Assembly (NCBI GenBank): GCA_964509425.1
Contig: CAZDWZ010000013.1
Span: 76,062 to 140,061, forward strand
Reading direction: 5' to 3'
Length of the DNA stretch: 64,000 bases
Origin: CAZDWZ01 sp964509425
GTDB lineage: Bacteria; Bdellovibrionota_C; UBA2361; SZUA-149; CAZDWZ01
Part shown: one piece after another, positions 1 to 8,618 of the stretch
Layout: each line of letters starts with the position of its first letter
Numbering within the stretch: position 1 is the stretch's first letter
Notes under the pieces: generated by a model
What the model was told of the DNA's origin: nothing
Database searches by the model: none
Seen by the model: the letters and a program-made list of their open reading frames with translations, nothing else
Program-made: the position numbers and the translations under genes

Positions 1-459
1 ACAAAAGCAGAAGTTGGTTCGAGCGAGACATTCCGCTGCCGCCTCTGGTGAGAGATCTATTCGAATTCCCAAAAGCTCGAGGAGGTCTGCGCTTCCGCAC
101 GCGCTCGTCGACGCACGGTTCCCGTGTTTCACCACGCGGCAACCGGCTGCTGCCGAAATGAACCCCACCACCGTCGACGTGTTGAATGATTGATGGCCCG
201 ACCCGCCCGTTCCGCAGGTGTCAAGAAGTCGGGCGCCGCCGAGCTCGGGCGAGAGCGGAAGTCGAGTCATGAACTTTCGGAGGGTGGAGCCACCACCCAG
301 AAGCTCCGCGGCGCTCGGCAACCTCCCGCCCATCCCGAACAAAAATGCCCCAATCTGCGCGTCCGTCGCTCCGCCCTCAAAAAAAGAGGACAATGCAGTT
401 TGCACCTGCTCACGGGTTAGGTAGTTACCTTCGAGCAAAGTTTTTAGGATTTCGACCAT
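1..459 (-). CDS. trpD: Anthranilate phosphoribosyltransferase, N-terminal part (runs off left edge)
   Basis: Reverse-strand frame of 153 codons, open to base 1, starting at the ATG 457-459 behind an AAGGAA ribosome site. TrpD transfers the phosphoribosyl group of PRPP to anthranilate in tryptophan synthesis, in the cytoplasm. The helical N-terminal domain is visible (residues 1-65, with TREQVQTAL and DAQIGAFLFGM), followed by the start of the catalytic domain: DTCGTGGSGHQSFNTST at 80-96, the Gly-rich PRPP loop, and VKHGNRASTSACGSADLLE at 110-128. The usual GTGGDG loop reads GTGGSG here. The C-terminal half lies outside the window. The gene diverges from the membrane protein starting at 469, leaving almost no room for separate promoters. 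Identification rests on these family motifs and is firm. Confidence 0.93.
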   Translation of the reverse strand, partial: MVEILKTLLEGNYLTREQVQTALSSFFEGGATDAQIGAFLFGMGGRLPSAAELLGGGSTLRKFMTRLPLSPELGGARLLDTCGTGGSGHQSFNTSTVVGFISAAAGCRVVKHGNRASTSACGSADLLELLGIRIDLSPEAAAECLARTNFCFC

Positions 460-468
460 TGTTTCCTT

Positions 469-2640
469 ATGGCAAAGCCGTCGCTCCGATTCAATCACGA
501 ACCCTCGAGCCGCAGAAATGCGGGAAGCGCTGGGCCCGTCCTGTCCGTTCACGCCTTCCCTCTCCGGTCGGCACGGTCGTTTCTCCTTATTTTCAGCGCT
601 CTTCTCTGTGTCCTCGGATTACAGTTTCTCACGACGCCGCCGGCCGCGGCTCCCCTCGCGGTTGTCTCGCTGCATTGGAACGCACCGGCTGGAAAGGGGT
701 TTATCGATGGAACCGCTTCCCAAATTCCCGAGCAACAATCGCTGCTCGGCGTGAACAGCTCAGTCGTCTTTGATCCCGAATACTCCTCGTCCCACACAAG
801 ATCGATCGTCTCCGATCATATCGCTGCTCGCGGCGCGAGGATAGAGCTTGAGGTCTCCGGAAATTTCTCCGATGTGAGCCTCCCGGTTCCGAAGATCGAA
901 CTTCTCGACGCCCGCGGAAAACAAGTCTTCGAATATGCCATTCCACTGAGAACGTCCGCACCGGCTCCCGGCGGCTGGAAATCCTACGGCTTCCGGCTCC
1001 CCGAGTCGGTCAAGCGCGATGATCGCATCGCTCTCCGTCTCAGGATTCCCCCGAGACCCGGAATGAACGATTCCCTCGCGATACGCGGCCGCATCGTTTT
1101 TACTCAGCTCCCGACTTTTCGCGGAGCGCTCGTAGAAAGCCTCAACAAACAACCTCTTCTCGGCGCTCTCATCATAGGAACTCTTGCCGCACTTCTCTTC
1201 CTCACGCTCTCGCCCTTTCTCCTCCAATATTCGAGGTCGACTTCATCACGCGGATTGTTCCTTCTCTTTCTTCTCGTCTGCTTTGCTGTTCACTTCCGAT
1301 CGACTGCGTATTTTCACTGGGACGATTGGCATGTGCTGAAGCGTTTCCAAGATCTCGGATTAAGAGGCGTTATCTACCGGCACAACGAGCATTTCCTGCC
1401 CCTCTTCTTCGCCGCCTACTTCGCCGAAGCCAGAATCTTCGGCGATAACTATTTCTTCTTCGTTGCCGTCGTCCTTCTTCTCCACGCCGCAAACAGCGTT
1501 CTCGTGTTTAGAATTTTTGACGTCCTCTTCCTCCGGAACGGAGCGCTAAAACCCGTCGCCGCCATCCTCGGCCTCGGTTACGCCGTCTCCTCCCTCCACT
1601 CCGAAACTCTTCACTGGGCCTTTGAAACCTCCCTCCTTCTCAGCGAGAGCTTGACACTCTATTCCGTTTTTTACGTCCTCTCCGCCGGTGCGACCGGTGC
1701 GACCGGTGCGACCGGTGCGACCGGTGCGACCGGTGCGACCGGTGCGACCGGTGCGAGCTGCTTTAACCGTCGCCGCTCCGCCATGTTGTTTGCACTCTCG
1801 GCAACTTGCCCCCTCCTCTTTGGAAACGGATTCATGCTCCCGGCCGTCATCGGTGCATTCTCACTGTATCGCCATTGGACGGAACGCCTTCGAGCGTCTC
1901 GACTCAATATGCCGCTTGTCGTTAAGCCCGTGCTTTTCGACGCCGGTGCGGCAGCGGCCGGGGCGGCGCTCTCCGTTTGCGTATACCTCCTCTTTACCGA
2001 CGGAGCCGGACACGGTGTTGAGAAGGCGAGCGTTCTCGGGAATTTCAAAGAGTCGCTCAAATACCTGGTGGTCGGAACCCAAGCGGGGACAGTGGTCCGG
2101 GGGCTGGGATTGTTCCCGCACCTTGGACTCATCATTCACGAATATCTTCCCGCTATTTTTCTGAAGTCGCCCGCGCGGCCGGAGCTTGTGCTCGCCTACT
2201 GCGGGGCGGCACTTAGCGTGTGCCTCTTGTTCCTCGGGAACTTTCGAAAAAATTGGCCGCTTTGGTTGCTCGGACAGTTCTTCTTGTTCGTCTATCTGCT
2301 CCTCCCCGCAATCGGTCGATGGCAGCTCGGCCTCCACCAGTCGCTTGCGCTCCGCTATCATTCCCAGATGGTTTTTGGGCTGCTTCTCGTTCTCGCCCCG
2401 GTACTCGCCCGGTATTACGGTCGCACCATGCTTGCGGTTTGTCTGGTCTGGCTCTCCGTTCAGACGGTGATGTGCGTGCAGTTCACGTATTATTCGGATC
2501 GCGGCCGCGACGTCCGGCGCGCGTTTCAAGAAGCTCAACTTGGCGGAACCGGCGAACTTGCTGCCGGCACTCCGGACCCAATCTCACCCGCGCTGACGAT
2601 AAGAGAGATACTGTCGATTCGCAGCTGGCTAGATCGCTAG
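469..2640 (+). CDS. Polytopic membrane protein, GT-C glycosyltransferase-like
   Basis: 723 residues. A signal-anchor-like helix near residues 35-55 is followed by a soluble, probably periplasmic region (~60-215) and then about ten hydrophobic segments from residue 225 to 690. The stretch AYFHWDDWHVLKRF (~residue 280), an acidic pair just after a membrane segment, recalls the first periplasmic loop of GT-C polyprenol-linked glycosyltransferases; that is a family-level guess, not a domain match. A Gly-Ala-Thr run sits between two membrane segments near residue 410. The start at 469 is only 9 bases from the divergent trpD start, so the true start or promoter position is uncertain. Likely role is transfer or handling of a lipid-linked sugar; the substrate is unknown. 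Confidence 0.7.
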   Translation: MAKPSLRFNHEPSSRRNAGSAGPVLSVHAFPLRSARSFLLIFSALLCVLGLQFLTTPPAAAPLAVVSLHWNAPAGKGFIDGTASQIPEQQSLLGVNSSVVFDPEYSSSHTRSIVSDHIAARGARIELEVSGNFSDVSLPVPKIELLDARGKQVFEYAIPLRTSAPAPGGWKSYGFRLPESVKRDDRIALRLRIPPRPGMNDSLAIRGRIVFTQLPTFRGALVESLNKQPLLGALIIGTLAALLFLTLSPFLLQYSRSTSSRGLFLLFLLVCFAVHFRSTAYFHWDDWHVLKRFQDLGLRGVIYRHNEHFLPLFFAAYFAEARIFGDNYFFFVAVVLLLHAANSVLVFRIFDVLFLRNGALKPVAAILGLGYAVSSLHSETLHWAFETSLLLSESLTLYSVFYVLSAGATGATGATGATGATGATGATGASCFNRRRSAMLFALSATCPLLFGNGFMLPAVIGAFSLYRHWTERLRASRLNMPLVVKPVLFDAGAAAAGAALSVCVYLLFTDGAGHGVEKASVLGNFKESLKYLVVGTQAGTVVRGLGLFPHLGLIIHEYLPAIFLKSPARPELVLAYCGAALSVCLLFLGNFRKNWPLWLLGQFFLFVYLLLPAIGRWQLGLHQSLALRYHSQMVFGLLLVLAPVLARYYGRTMLAVCLVWLSVQTVMCVQFTYYSDRGRDVRRAFQEAQLGGTGELAAGTPDPISPALTIREILSIRSWLDR
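1687..1758 (+). repeat. 9-bp tandem repeat (minisatellite) inside a coding region
   Basis: Seven perfect copies of GGTGCGACC followed by one variant copy GGTGCGAGC. Each unit is one in-frame Gly-Ala-Thr, so copy-number change would lengthen or shorten a loop of the membrane protein without shifting frame. Confidence 0.97.
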
Positions 2641-2924
2641 AAAGCCGCGTAAGCGTTCATGTTTCTCTCGTTTTTTCGTTGAGATGATTCCGAAAAGCTC
2701 GTTTACCCTCGGGAACTCCGCTTTTTCCCTTCATTCTGACTCGATTGCGGGGCAACGTGAGGGCTCACGAAAGCGCTTATTGTCGCCCTTTTTCTGAAGA
2801 CTCCGGATCTACTCCGGTAAGTCTTTCGAATCATTGCGCAAATTTGTGCACGAGAAATTGTGCGTCTTTAGCGTGCGGCTCGAATCTAAAGATCCTGTCG
2901 GGTCTTGTCGCTCTAAGGACTGTT

Positions 2925-4022
2925 ATGCTCCAAAAGATTCAAAACAATTTATTAGGTTTCTTCGACAAGAAGAACAGTGTTCCGTTTATTGCCGTCGACA
3001 TCGGGGCGAGCTCCATCAAGGTGCTTTCGCTCGATCTTTCCGGCGATAAACCGAAGATCCTGGGGATCGGCGCCACGCCCACCCCGGCAAACTGTCTTAC
3101 TCATGCTGGGGTCTCAAAGCCCGAGCAGGTCGGGAACGTCTTGAAGACTCTCATCGAGACGAATGAGATTAAAGGGACGAAAGCAATCTTTGCGCTGCCG
3201 GCGTCGCTGGTGTTCTCGAAGAAGGTGACGATCCCCGACACTCCCATCAAGATGCTGGATGAGACCATCAGCTTTGAGGCCGGGAACTACATCCCGCATT
3301 CCATCGATGCCGTTCACTTGGACTACCAAGTCGTCGGGAACGAAGGGAAAAATATGGAGCTTCTCATCGTCGCCGTAAAAAACGAGGTGATCGAGAGCTA
3401 CAAACAAACTCTCGAGATTGCAGGGCTCATCCCGGCGATCGCCGATGTCGACAGCTTCGCACTCGAAAACATGTTCGAGCTCAGCTATCCCGAAGAGAAG
3501 AATAAAACGGTCGCATTGATCAACATCGGTGCGCGTTCGACGGTCGTAAGCATTTGTCAGGGCGGCCAATCACTCATCACGGGCGATATCGGAGCCGGAG
3601 GACGTCTGTATACTGATGCGCTTTGTGAAGCCTGCGGCATGCAACCTTCGCAAGCAGAGATGGCGAAGACCGGCCGGAAGGTCGAAGGCTTCGACGAAAC
3701 TTTGATTCTCGAAGCACGAGACAAAACGACGGAGCACCTCGCGTCGGAAATTCATCGTCAGCTCGGGTTCTTGTGGAACGCCGCCGGCACCGACCGGACG
3801 ATCGAAGCTATCTACGCGAGTGGCGGCACGGCACAGATCCCGGGACTGATCGAAGATCTCGGAGCGCGGACGGGCATTCCATGTCACCGCACCATGCCGT
3901 TTCGAAACATCGAACGGCCGGATGACCTGGACGAAGTTCTTTTGAACGAGCTCGGCACAGGCATGAGCATCGGAGTAGGGCTTGCAATACGCCGGCTCGC
4001 AGACAAACAGCATCAAGTTTAA
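2925..4022 (+). CDS. pilM: Type IV pilus assembly ATPase-like protein PilM
   Basis: 365 residues. PilM is the cytoplasmic actin-like ATPase that binds the N-terminus of PilN and links the inner-membrane alignment complex to the pilus motor. FtsA/actin-fold features seen: phosphate-1 loop FIAVDIGASSIKVLSL at 21-36 (D25), LINIGARSTVVSICQ in the middle, and the adenosine-loop-like YASGGTAQIPGLIEDL near 300. The reading frame is open further upstream, but the ATG at 2925 has an AAGGA site at 2916-2920 and begins exactly where family members begin. First gene of the pilM-N-O run; pilN follows after 21 bases. Confidence 0.95.
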   Translation: MLQKIQNNLLGFFDKKNSVPFIAVDIGASSIKVLSLDLSGDKPKILGIGATPTPANCLTHAGVSKPEQVGNVLKTLIETNEIKGTKAIFALPASLVFSKKVTIPDTPIKMLDETISFEAGNYIPHSIDAVHLDYQVVGNEGKNMELLIVAVKNEVIESYKQTLEIAGLIPAIADVDSFALENMFELSYPEEKNKTVALINIGARSTVVSICQGGQSLITGDIGAGGRLYTDALCEACGMQPSQAEMAKTGRKVEGFDETLILEARDKTTEHLASEIHRQLGFLWNAAGTDRTIEAIYASGGTAQIPGLIEDLGARTGIPCHRTMPFRNIERPDDLDEVLLNELGTGMSIGVGLAIRRLADKQHQV

Positions 4023-4043
4023 AACAGCGGAGTCGCACGATTT

Positions 4044-4643
4044 ATGGTTCGCATTAACCTCCTCGGAGAAAAACCTGATTACGGCCCGATTTACGCGCTG
4101 CAGGCCACTCTCTATATCGTCGTCCTCGGGCTCGGTGTCTTCATCTGCTTCATTTTTCACGAAACACTAAGCTCAAAGCTGGAGTCCGTCGAAGCCGATA
4201 AGTCGAGCTACGAAGGTCAGCTCGCGAAGCTTCGCGATAAAACTCAGCGGGTTGAAGAGCTCGAGAAAAACAAAACGTTGCTCCGCACGAAACTGACGAC
4301 GATCGCAAAGCTGAAGATGAATAAGAGCGGTCCCGTGCACGTTCTTGCGGACCTCACGGAATCAGTTCCGGAGCGCGCCTGGCTCGTCGCTGCCATGCAA
4401 AAAGGCGAGACGATGGAGCTTCGCGGTCTCGCGTTGGATCCTCAGACCGTTTCAAACTTCATGAGAAAACTAGAAGAAACTCCATCGTTTGGGGAAGTCG
4501 ATCTCGCATATTCGAAGCAGACCATGCGTGAGAACGTTCCCATTCAAGAGTTCTCCGTCGTCGCTAAGCTCGAGAATCCCCTGCAGCGTCAGCAACAGCA
4601 GCAGGAAGCTCCGAAAGCTCCAGAAAAGCCTAAGAAGAGTTGA
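4044..4643 (+). CDS. pilN: Type IV pilus assembly protein PilN
   Basis: 199 residues. Inner-membrane bitopic protein of the pilus alignment complex. The cytoplasmic tail MVRINLLGEKP matches the conserved PilM-binding INL motif. One membrane helix (~residues 17-38) is followed by a coiled coil (~45-90) and a small periplasmic alpha/beta domain (~95-175). The C-terminus is a Gln/Pro/Lys-rich tail (QRQQQQQEAP), which is longer and more polar than usual. It lies between pilM and pilO, the standard order. Confidence 0.93.
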   Translation: MVRINLLGEKPDYGPIYALQATLYIVVLGLGVFICFIFHETLSSKLESVEADKSSYEGQLAKLRDKTQRVEELEKNKTLLRTKLTTIAKLKMNKSGPVHVLADLTESVPERAWLVAAMQKGETMELRGLALDPQTVSNFMRKLEETPSFGEVDLAYSKQTMRENVPIQEFSVVAKLENPLQRQQQQQEAPKAPEKPKKS

Positions 4644-4657
4644 GGGAGGGAAGTAGC

Positions 4658-5281
4658 GTGGACCCAAGAATTGAGAAAATTTTCAAGCTGACCTTTCCCG
4701 CCAAGATCGGCATTCTCCTCGGTTCACTTGCCGTATTGGCGAGCGGATATTGGTATTTTTTCTATTCGCCTCTCGGGGTGAGACTGGAAAACGTGACCGC
4801 CGAGATGGAAAAACTGAAGGCCACCGTGGCCGAAAAGCGCGCCATCGCGTCGAATCTCGACAAGTTCCTCGCCGAGGTCGATCGCCTCGATGAAGAGCTC
4901 CGGAAAGCCTTGCTCGAGCTTCCGGATAAGAAGGAAATCCCTCAATTGCTGGAGCGAATTTCGGATAAAGCGCGGGATGCCGGTCTCGACGTCCGCCTCT
5001 TCCGGCCGCAGCCAGAGCAAATGCAAGATTTCTATGCCTCCGTTCCCGTGGATATCGAAGTCAGCGGCACCTACCATCAGGTCGCTTCGTTCTTCGATGA
5101 AGTGGGCCATATGGAGCGTATTGTGAACCTTGGTGAGTTCGCCATGACCGACCCCAAGGACAGCGATACTGGAAAAATCCTTCACACCACAGCCGTCGCC
5201 ACCTCATTCCGATTCGTAGACGAATCCGAGCGAGGAGGGGCTGCATCACAGGAAGCCGGAGGAAAGCGCAAAAAGGGCTAG
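4658..5281 (+). CDS. pilO: Type IV pilus assembly protein PilO
   Basis: 207 residues from the GTG at 4658, preceded by GAGGGAGGG at 4643-4650. A TTG at 4640 is in frame but would lie inside the pilN stop region without a ribosome site. One membrane helix (~17-37) is followed by a coiled coil (~45-90) and a ferredoxin-like domain, the PilO layout; PilO pairs with PilN in the periplasm. In most pilus loci PilP comes next and docks on PilO and PilQ. Here no pilP follows. Confidence 0.92.
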   Translation: MDPRIEKIFKLTFPAKIGILLGSLAVLASGYWYFFYSPLGVRLENVTAEMEKLKATVAEKRAIASNLDKFLAEVDRLDEELRKALLELPDKKEIPQLLERISDKARDAGLDVRLFRPQPEQMQDFYASVPVDIEVSGTYHQVASFFDEVGHMERIVNLGEFAMTDPKDSDTGKILHTTAVATSFRFVDESERGGAASQEAGGKRKKG

Positions 5282-5795
5282 CTCTCTGTCAGGTTAACAA
5301 TTCCGTTTTGATTTCTTTATCGAAGCGAAATTGGACCGGCCGAGACGCAGTATCGCCAGCCCGGCCCCGCCTGCGGGTGTCGTTCCCAATTCGATCTCGC
5401 GAGAGCAAAATCGGATGGAGCAACATCATCAGCGAGCGCCATTTGTGTGGACCTCGGGCGCGAAGAACCTGATTCTGTCTGGTGACTCACTTTAAGTGAA
5501 AAGAATGTAGAGAAGGTCAACTTTTCTACTTTACTTATGTTACCCGACAGGCTAATCATCGCCCCAATACCGGTGCAACGCCTTGAGAAAGCAGGGATTG
5601 TTTTTAGTCCCGCTTGGTAGGTTTGCTTACAGTTAGTGTCTGCGAATCGAGCAAGCCTGCTAATCGCGAATCTGCTGAAAGCAAAAATGCTGAAAGTAGG
5701 AATCTGCTGTCTTGAGGCACGAGAGGGTCACGGAAGATGCAAATCGGTTCTTGGCCACGTCGACAGTTTTCAATTTTAGGCTAAGGAGAGACTTC
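5282..5795. other. Gap between pilO and pilQ where pilP would be expected
   Basis: 514 bases. I read all frames and found no PilP-like lipoprotein and no recognisable frameshifted remnant. A perfect TCACTT-T-AAGTGA palindrome lies at 5487-5499, and the word AATCTGCTG occurs twice between 5650 and 5710. The stretch before pilQ may be a long leader or promoter region. No riboswitch that I know could be matched. Confidence 0.6.
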
Positions 5796-8003
5796 ATGAG
5801 CGTGCTTGGCAAAGCTCTTCAGACATCGCGCGAAATAGAAACTCGCAGCACAGCACTCCCGAAGGGGCGTGATCGTGCAGCAAAATTTCTGGTTCTTGCT
5901 TTTATTATCTCAGGACTATCTGCTTGTTCTACGGGGACAGTTTCGTCGGTCGATCCGGCTGACGGTCTTGCCTCGTCGAGCGAAGTATCGACCGATGCGT
6001 CGATGCCCGCTGACGAAACGGCAGCGATTTCCCCTGAAACTACTGCTGGTTCAGAGCCGGCAACTGGTTTTGAACCCACGACGGAAGAAGTCGCTGCGGC
6101 AAATGGCATGGTGCCGGCCGAAACGTACACCGGCGAGGCTGCTATTTCGGACACGACTACCTCAAACACTGCTGACCTCACCGGTCAGGTTGCTGCGGCA
6201 ACCGCCCCGGCTGTTCTCCAGTCGATGAGCCTCGAGCAAAAGCCGAACAAGCCGTCATATGTCGTTTTGTCGCTTACCGAGCCGACCAGCTACCACCTCT
6301 CGCAGACCACTTCGACTGAGTATGTATTGACTCTGTCCGGCGCGACGCTTGAGACCACCGCGGCAACTGCTCCACAAATTCTCCCGCAAGGTGTTCCGGG
6401 TATCCGCTCAGTGCGGGCTACTCAATCCGGTTCGAGCACGATGGTGCGCATGTTCGTTGATAGCGGCATGACACTCTCGGCGACCGAAACCGGCCCGAAC
6501 ATGATTACGGTAACTTCTACGCCGGGAATGACCGCTGCTCTCACTCCGGTCATCGACACGGATGCGAGAGCTCAGCTTCAGCCTCCGACGACCGAAGCGG
6601 CACCTGCGGCGGGCGACGAAGGAAAGCCAGCTATCCAAGTCAAGGAAAACGAAAACACCGCTCGTGAAAACCCGACCGGTCTCGTTTCTTCCGATGGATC
6701 GAAGGTCTACACCGGCCGATTGATCTCCTTGGACCTCCAAGACACTGATATCGACAACGCTCTCCGCATCATCGCGGAAGTATCGAACCTGAACATCATC
6801 GCCAGCGACGATGTTACCGGTAAGGTAACTCTCCGATTGATCGACGTTCCTTGGGACCAAGCGCTCGATGTTATCTTGAAGACCAACGGGCTTGATCAAG
6901 TTACGGAAGGAAACGTCATCCGAATTGCTCCTATCGAAAAGCTCCGCCAAGAGCGGGAAGCTTTGAAGGAAGCGAAGAAGGCTCAAGAAGCCTTGGAAGA
7001 CCTTTCAGTTCGCTATGCTCGAATCAGCTACGCACGGGCCACCGAACTCAAGGAACAGGTCGAAAGCGTCCTCTCCGAGCGTGGAACGGTCAGCGTCGAT
7101 GAGCGAACCAACCAACTCATCATCAAGGATGTGAAGAAGGGTCAGACCCAAGCTTCGGACCTTTTGAAGCGCCTCGATCTCAGGACTCCGCAGGTTCTCC
7201 TCGAGACACAAATCGTAGAGTCCGGCCGGAACATCCTCCGCGACCTTGGCTTCCAGTGGAGCTTCACCGAGAACCACAGCCCAGCAACCGGAAACGCGAC
7301 TGGCTTGAACTTCCCGAACACCTTCAACTTGACCGGTTCTAACGCACCGGGAACAAACGAAGGCGTATCTTTCCCGGCAGCGACGTCTGCTACGGAAGGC
7401 TTCGGAATCACCGCCCTTCTCGACTCTGCTGACGGATCACGCACCATCGGTGCTCGACTCTCGGCTCTTGAGCGGGAACGAGCAGTGAAGGTCATCTCCC
7501 GACCGCAAGTTGCGACTGTGAACAACAAGCAAGCAGAGATCTCCAGCGTTGAAACGCTGCGGGTAAGACTGCCCTCGGCTGGAACGGCAATCTCGACTGG
7601 TAGCGGCGCAAGCGCATCCAGCGGAGCAGCCACCGCGTTCGAAGAAATCAAAGTTGGTATCGAGCTCAAAGTTACGCCACAGGCATCACCTGACTACTTC
7701 GTGCTCCTCGACATCAACGCGAAGTCGAGCACCCTTGGTAACCGAGCAGTTGATAACATCCCGTCGACCGTAGACCGGACTGCTAACTCAACAGTTCTTA
7801 TCAAGAGCGGACAGACATTTGCCCTCGGCGGAGTATATCGGTTGAACGATTCCGACTCGGTAGTAGGAGTTCCTTTCATCAAGGATATTCCTTTCCTCGG
7901 ACACTTCTTCCGAAGAACCTTCTTCGATAAGAGCGATGAAGAACTCATCTTCTTCATCACCCCTCACATTGTTGAGGGAAGCTTCGACGCAGCAGCGATG
8001 TAG
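5796..8003 (+). CDS. pilQ: Type IV pilus secretin PilQ, with lipoprotein signal
   Basis: 735 residues from the ATG at 5796 behind AAGGAGAG; an upstream in-frame start at 5712 lacks a ribosome site. PilQ forms the outer-membrane pore for the pilus fibre. After a 30-residue basic N-region there is a hydrophobic stretch ending in a lipobox, ISGLSAC, with Cys44. Then follow a Ser/Thr/Ala/Glu-rich linker (~45-165), one AMIN-like domain (~170-275), an STN/secretin-TonB short domain from YTGRLISLDLQD (~330-400), an N1/secretin_N domain (~420-490), and the secretin barrel ending in PFIKDIPFLGHFFRR and ELIFFITPHIVEG. Lipidated secretins such as BfpB are known, but a pilMNO-linked PilQ normally has a plain Sec signal. 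The lipid anchor may relate to the absence of pilP. Confidence 0.93.
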   Translation: MSVLGKALQTSREIETRSTALPKGRDRAAKFLVLAFIISGLSACSTGTVSSVDPADGLASSSEVSTDASMPADETAAISPETTAGSEPATGFEPTTEEVAAANGMVPAETYTGEAAISDTTTSNTADLTGQVAAATAPAVLQSMSLEQKPNKPSYVVLSLTEPTSYHLSQTTSTEYVLTLSGATLETTAATAPQILPQGVPGIRSVRATQSGSSTMVRMFVDSGMTLSATETGPNMITVTSTPGMTAALTPVIDTDARAQLQPPTTEAAPAAGDEGKPAIQVKENENTARENPTGLVSSDGSKVYTGRLISLDLQDTDIDNALRIIAEVSNLNIIASDDVTGKVTLRLIDVPWDQALDVILKTNGLDQVTEGNVIRIAPIEKLRQEREALKEAKKAQEALEDLSVRYARISYARATELKEQVESVLSERGTVSVDERTNQLIIKDVKKGQTQASDLLKRLDLRTPQVLLETQIVESGRNILRDLGFQWSFTENHSPATGNATGLNFPNTFNLTGSNAPGTNEGVSFPAATSATEGFGITALLDSADGSRTIGARLSALERERAVKVISRPQVATVNNKQAEISSVETLRVRLPSAGTAISTGSGASASSGAATAFEEIKVGIELKVTPQASPDYFVLLDINAKSSTLGNRAVDNIPSTVDRTANSTVLIKSGQTFALGGVYRLNDSDSVVGVPFIKDIPFLGHFFRRTFFDKSDEELIFFITPHIVEGSFDAAAM

Positions 8004-8027
8004 TTCAGAGTTGAAGTTTAACTCGAT

Positions 8028-8618
8028 GTGACGAAGATAATAGTTCTCGGCCCGCCTGCAGTTGGAAAATCCAGCCTGGTCAGGCGGGCAAGAGAACAAG
8101 GGTTAAGAGCCCTGGATCTCGACGAAGAAATCGAGAGGCGAGCCGGAAGGCACCCCTCGGAGCTGATTCGAGATTCAGGTGAGAACGAATTTAGAGACGA
8201 GGAGCACAGAGCTCTGATTGAGGTTCTGGGAACAGACTTCAATGTGCTCGGAGTAGGAGGCGGGACCTTCTGCTTCGAGAGAAACCGGGAAGTCATTAAC
8301 GCAGCCGGTTGCTCTGTATACCTCAGAAGAGATGAAGAGGAGTTAGCGAAGCGAATCTTCGCCGATGAACTCAGAAGGGCCGAAGCAGGACTGGGGATTC
8401 AAAGACCAGTGCTCGTGAGAAGCAAGAGTTCATCCGGAGATGCAGTGCAGAAGTTGGATCTTGAGACAATCAGGTCCAGCCTCAAAAAACTGCTCGCTGA
8501 GAGAGCTGCTCATTACGAAAAGGCAAATCTCTCCCTAATCTGCACGGGGAAAGACGAGTCAGAAATTATCACTGAGATTCTTAAGCTGGTCGCTAGGAGG
8601 AACGCAGAATGTCTATAA
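8028..8618 (+). CDS. aroK: Shikimate kinase
   Basis: 196 residues, GTG start at 8028, 24 bases after pilQ. Phosphorylates the 3-hydroxyl of shikimate using ATP. Seen: Walker A GPPAVGKSS (8-16), the ALDLDEEIERRAG segment carrying the shikimate/magnesium-binding Asp, NEFRDEEHRAL with the substrate-binding Arg, and GVGGGTF, the Walker B-like loop. The order pilQ-aroK is a well-known linkage in proteobacteria; aroB, which often comes next, is missing and is replaced by lipoprotein genes. The C-terminus is slightly longer than the usual ~170 residues. Confidence 0.9.
   Translation: MTKIIVLGPPAVGKSSLVRRAREQGLRALDLDEEIERRAGRHPSELIRDSGENEFRDEEHRALIEVLGTDFNVLGVGGGTFCFERNREVINAAGCSVYLRRDEEELAKRIFADELRRAEAGLGIQRPVLVRSKSSSGDAVQKLDLETIRSSLKKLLAERAAHYEKANLSLICTGKDESEIITEILKLVARRNAECL

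Noticed and set aside
1671..2135. Reverse ORF with an Ala-Pro-Val repeat
   Set aside because: It is the complement of the Gly-Ala-Thr minisatellite inside the membrane-protein gene; long only because the repeat is stop-free in all frames.
5282..5795. c-di-GMP riboswitch or degraded pilP before pilQ
   Set aside because: I could not match the conserved GEMM core, and no frame shows PilP-like sequence even allowing for frameshifts.
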